This document shows positions 61,913-64,000 of a stretch of 64,000 nt of DNA, piece after piece. Source of the stretch: Croceimicrobium sp965228705. GTDB lineage: Bacteria; Bacteroidota; Bacteroidia; Flavobacteriales; Schleiferiaceae. Positions within the stretch are counted from its first letter, which is position 1. The number at the start of each line of letters is the position of its first letter. Below the pieces are notes generated by a model. That model saw only the letters and a program-made list of their open reading frames with translations. It made no database searches and was not told the origin of the DNA. Location: positions 1,364,001-1,428,000 of the forward strand of contig NZ_OZ245832.1 in NCBI RefSeq assembly GCF_965228705.1. Direction: 5' to 3'. Position numbers and translations under genes: made by a program.

Positions 61913-62646
61913 TGCAGCGTTTTAACCTTTTGCCGATGGTAATTAAGAACCTGATCATTATCAATGGTCTGTTCTTTTTGGGGATGATAGTTTTAGGCAG
62001 TTCATTCGGAATCAACCTCGGCTATTATTTAGGATTACACCTTCCTATATCTGAGGCCTTTCAGCCCCATCAGCTGATTACCCACATCTTTATGCATGCG
62101 AACTTCACCCATTTGCTTTTCAATATGTTCGCTTTATGGATGTTTGGCTTTGAACTGGAGAATATTTGGAAACCCAAGCGTTTTTTAAACTACTATCTCT
62201 TAACTGGACTGGGAGCGGCAGCGCTTCACCTAGGAACATTGTATTGGGAGTTTAATTCCATTGCCGCCGAATTAAGTGCTGAGCAATTAAGTATCATTAA
62301 AAGTCAGGGAGCACAAGCCATTTTAGAAGGTAAAAACTTTGTTGACCCTCTTATGGCGCATGCCAATGGACTATTAAACGGATCAACGGTGGGTGCTTCC
62401 GGTGCTGTATTTGGTATACTACTGGCCTTTGGGATGATGTTCCCCAATCGCCCAATTTTCCTCATGTTTTTCCCAATTCCTATAAAAGCCAAATATTTGG
62501 TTGCCGGTTATGGCTTATTGGAATTGTACAGTGGATTTCAAATGAATACCCATAGCAATGTTGCTCACTTTGCCCATTTAGGTGGAATGCTGTTTGGATT
62601 CTTAATTTTGCGTTACTGGAAGAAAAAACACGGCACCTATTATTGA
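61912..62646 (+). CDS. Rhomboid family intramembrane serine protease
   Basis: A 244-residue protein with six membrane segments. The catalytic serine is in STVGASGAVFGILLAF and the histidine in VAHFAHLGGMLFGFL. The N-terminal HQLITHIFMHANFTHLLFNM is the conserved loop. Rhomboids cut membrane proteins inside the bilayer; the substrate is unknown. It shares its start base with the mutL stop and overlaps the next rhomboid by 4 bp. Confidence 0.93.
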   Translation: MQRFNLLPMVIKNLIIINGLFFLGMIVLGSSFGINLGYYLGLHLPISEAFQPHQLITHIFMHANFTHLLFNMFALWMFGFELENIWKPKRFLNYYLLTGLGAAALHLGTLYWEFNSIAAELSAEQLSIIKSQGAQAILEGKNFVDPLMAHANGLLNGSTVGASGAVFGILLAFGMMFPNRPIFLMFFPIPIKAKYLVAGYGLLELYSGFQMNTHSNVAHFAHLGGMLFGFLILRYWKKKHGTYY

Positions 62647-63536
62647 TGAACTCAGCCTGGGATCAAATAAAATATCAATACCGCAGTGGTGGGGCTTTAA
62701 ACCAATTGATTATGATCAATTTGGGGGTCTTTATTCTCTATTTGATCCTCAATGTTTTAAGCTTCCTCTTCCAAATTAATATCTCCGGGCTTTTTATCAA
62801 CTTCATGGCTTTGCCCTCCGATTTGGGCACCTTGGCCACCCGCCCCTGGACCTTGATCACCTATATGTTTCTGCATCAAGGATTTTGGCATATCTTCTCT
62901 AACCTTATCTGGCTTTACCTTTTTGGTCGCATTTTCTTAGAGTACTTTGGCGGCCGACGATTAATTGCCACCTATATATTGGGAGGTTTAATTGGAGGCG
63001 CTTTTTATGTACTCAGCTATAATATCTTCCCGGTTTTCTCTCAGGCGGTAGCCGAGAGTACTAACCGCGGTGCATCGGCCGGTGTAATGGCCGTGGTATT
63101 TGGTATTGCTATTTATAATCCCCGCTATCCCATTCGCATTCTGGTTCTCAGTATACCGCTATGGGGGGTAGCTGCTTTTGCCCTGTTAATGGACTTAGTA
63201 GCTCTGGGCGAAGGAAATAATGCCGGTGGTCATTTGGCCCATATCGCCGGAGCTGCCTTTGGTTATTTTATGGCCAAATCCTATAGCGGAGGTCGAGACC
63301 TTACTGCTGGTTTATCTGGCTTATTGGATAAATTAGCCAACCTCTTTAAACCCAAACCTAAGCTTCGTAAAGTGTACTCCAAGGGAAGCAGAAAAAACGC
63401 TGTAAGTCCCAAATCCTCCGGAAATCGGAGTGATGAAGAGAAACTCAACCATATCTTGGAAAAGATATCCAGAAGTGGTTACGATAGCCTTAGCAAGGAC
63501 GAAAAAGATCATCTCTTCAAATTCGGAAAGGATTAA
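62643..63536 (+). CDS. Second rhomboid protease with C-terminal extension
   Basis: A 297-residue rhomboid. The catalytic serine lies in RGASAGVMAVVFG and the histidine in GGHLAHIAGAAFGYF, with HQGFWHIFSNLIWLYLFGRI as the conserved loop. A cytoplasmic tail of about 75 residues, rich in Lys and Ser (KPKPKLRKVYSKGSRKNAVS), is unusual and ends in a conserved-looking EEKLNHILEKISRSGYDSLS. Tandem rhomboids after mutL are common in Bacteroidota, from memory. The substrate is unknown. Confidence 0.92.
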   Translation: MMNSAWDQIKYQYRSGGALNQLIMINLGVFILYLILNVLSFLFQINISGLFINFMALPSDLGTLATRPWTLITYMFLHQGFWHIFSNLIWLYLFGRIFLEYFGGRRLIATYILGGLIGGAFYVLSYNIFPVFSQAVAESTNRGASAGVMAVVFGIAIYNPRYPIRILVLSIPLWGVAAFALLMDLVALGEGNNAGGHLAHIAGAAFGYFMAKSYSGGRDLTAGLSGLLDKLANLFKPKPKLRKVYSKGSRKNAVSPKSSGNRSDEEKLNHILEKISRSGYDSLSKDEKDHLFKFGKD

Positions 63537-64000
63537 ATGGCCCCAAAACGTAAGAACTTCTTTGACGGATTTCTTTATGTGCTCAATACCATCGCAGCCT
63601 TTGCACTGCTTTGCTCTTATCTGAGCAATTACATCAGTCCACGCATTTTCACCTGGTTTTCCTTTTTAGGTTTGGCCTACCCCTATTTATTAGTAGCCAA
63701 TATCCTATTTGCGATTTGGTGGGCCCTCCGACTTAAAACCAAGATCATTTTACCCATAATCGCCATTGCGGTGGGCTACAAACAAATTCCTTTGGTTTAT
63801 CAGTTTGGAGCCAGCAAGCAGGTTGTTGCCTCCGGTGAAGCCTTAAAGGTGATGACCTTTAATGTGCATAATCTCAACCGCTACCAATGGATTGATGAAG
63901 AGGATGTTCCTGCCCGTATTGAGCAATTAATAAAGGAAGAACAGCCAGACATTGTACTGATGCAAGAATACTACCGTCTGGAAGAGCCTTTAAATCCGGA
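63537..64000 (+). CDS. Endonuclease/exonuclease/phosphatase family protein (cut by window end)
   Basis: An ATG at 63537 opens a frame that runs to the window edge. Two or three N-terminal membrane segments are followed by VMTFNVHNLNRYQW and DIVLMQEYYRLEE. These are the first two motifs of the Mg-dependent endonuclease/exonuclease/phosphatase superfamily, with catalytic Asn and Glu. The rest is missing. It starts right after the second rhomboid. Confidence 0.85.
   Translation, partial: MAPKRKNFFDGFLYVLNTIAAFALLCSYLSNYISPRIFTWFSFLGLAYPYLLVANILFAIWWALRLKTKIILPIIAIAVGYKQIPLVYQFGASKQVVASGEALKVMTFNVHNLNRYQWIDEEDVPARIEQLIKEEQPDIVLMQEYYRLEEPLNP

Overview
The window is a piece of a Bacteroidota chromosome (Flavobacteriia-like). 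Signs are a complete Na+-NQR operon, two secreted proteins with type IX secretion (T9SS) C-terminal sorting domains plus a DUF5103/T9SS plug-type protein, LytTR-domain regulators with Reg_prop/Y_Y_Y architecture, weak Shine-Dalgarno signals before most chromosomal genes, and TAnnTTTG-type -7 boxes at several promoters. It is interrupted by a ~19.7 kb integrated element (19455-39173) of very different character.

Left chromosomal part (1-19.4 kb): a bestrophin-type channel cut by the window edge, a small membrane protein, a beta carbonic anhydrase, a two-gene envelope pair, then a dissolved inorganic carbon pump (dabA, dabB and a small partner) divergent from a LysR regulator. A FAD monooxygenase/TetR divergent pair follows with a tandem operator between them, then two T9SS cargo proteins, a run of poorly known genes with a YiiX-type peptidase, and four ~118 bp tandem repeats.

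Integrated element (19.45-39.17 kb): it sits in the 3' half of a tRNA-Arg(TCT) gene, is bounded by 45-bp direct repeats, and carries a matching pair of 11-bp arm-type repeats just inside each end. A Bacteroidota-type tyrosine integrase and a HTH protein lie at the left end. The rest looks proteobacterial (probably alphaproteobacterial): a VirD4/TraG coupling protein, a MOBP relaxase and MobC-like protein with a predicted oriT, no type IV secretion channel, a type II restriction-modification pair, a second tyrosine integrase with its own excisionase-like gene, and small genes with good Shine-Dalgarno sites. Most striking is what appears to be a complete attP for the second integrase (27901-28118): the 3' half of a CCA-encoding tRNA-Ile2(CAT) flanked on both sides by paired TGGGTACGT repeats. 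This suggests that a circular proteobacterial mobilizable element was captured by a Bacteroidota integration module, giving a cross-phylum chimera. Its right end carries an unusual two-gene module: an XRE regulator with a TrmB-like sensor domain, followed by an EgtD-like SAM methyltransferase with altered substrate residues.

Right chromosomal part (39.2-64 kb): a SulP anion transporter (possibly bicarbonate, which would fit the carbonic anhydrase and DAB pump), LytTR regulators, the nqrABCDEF operon, T9SS plug-type and DUF3667 proteins, a Sua5-type enzyme, lptB, tatC, recQ (zinc-finger cysteines lost), rfbC, a lytic transglycosylase, mutL (endonuclease motifs degenerate), two tandem rhomboid proteases and the start of an endonuclease/exonuclease/phosphatase family protein cut by the right edge.
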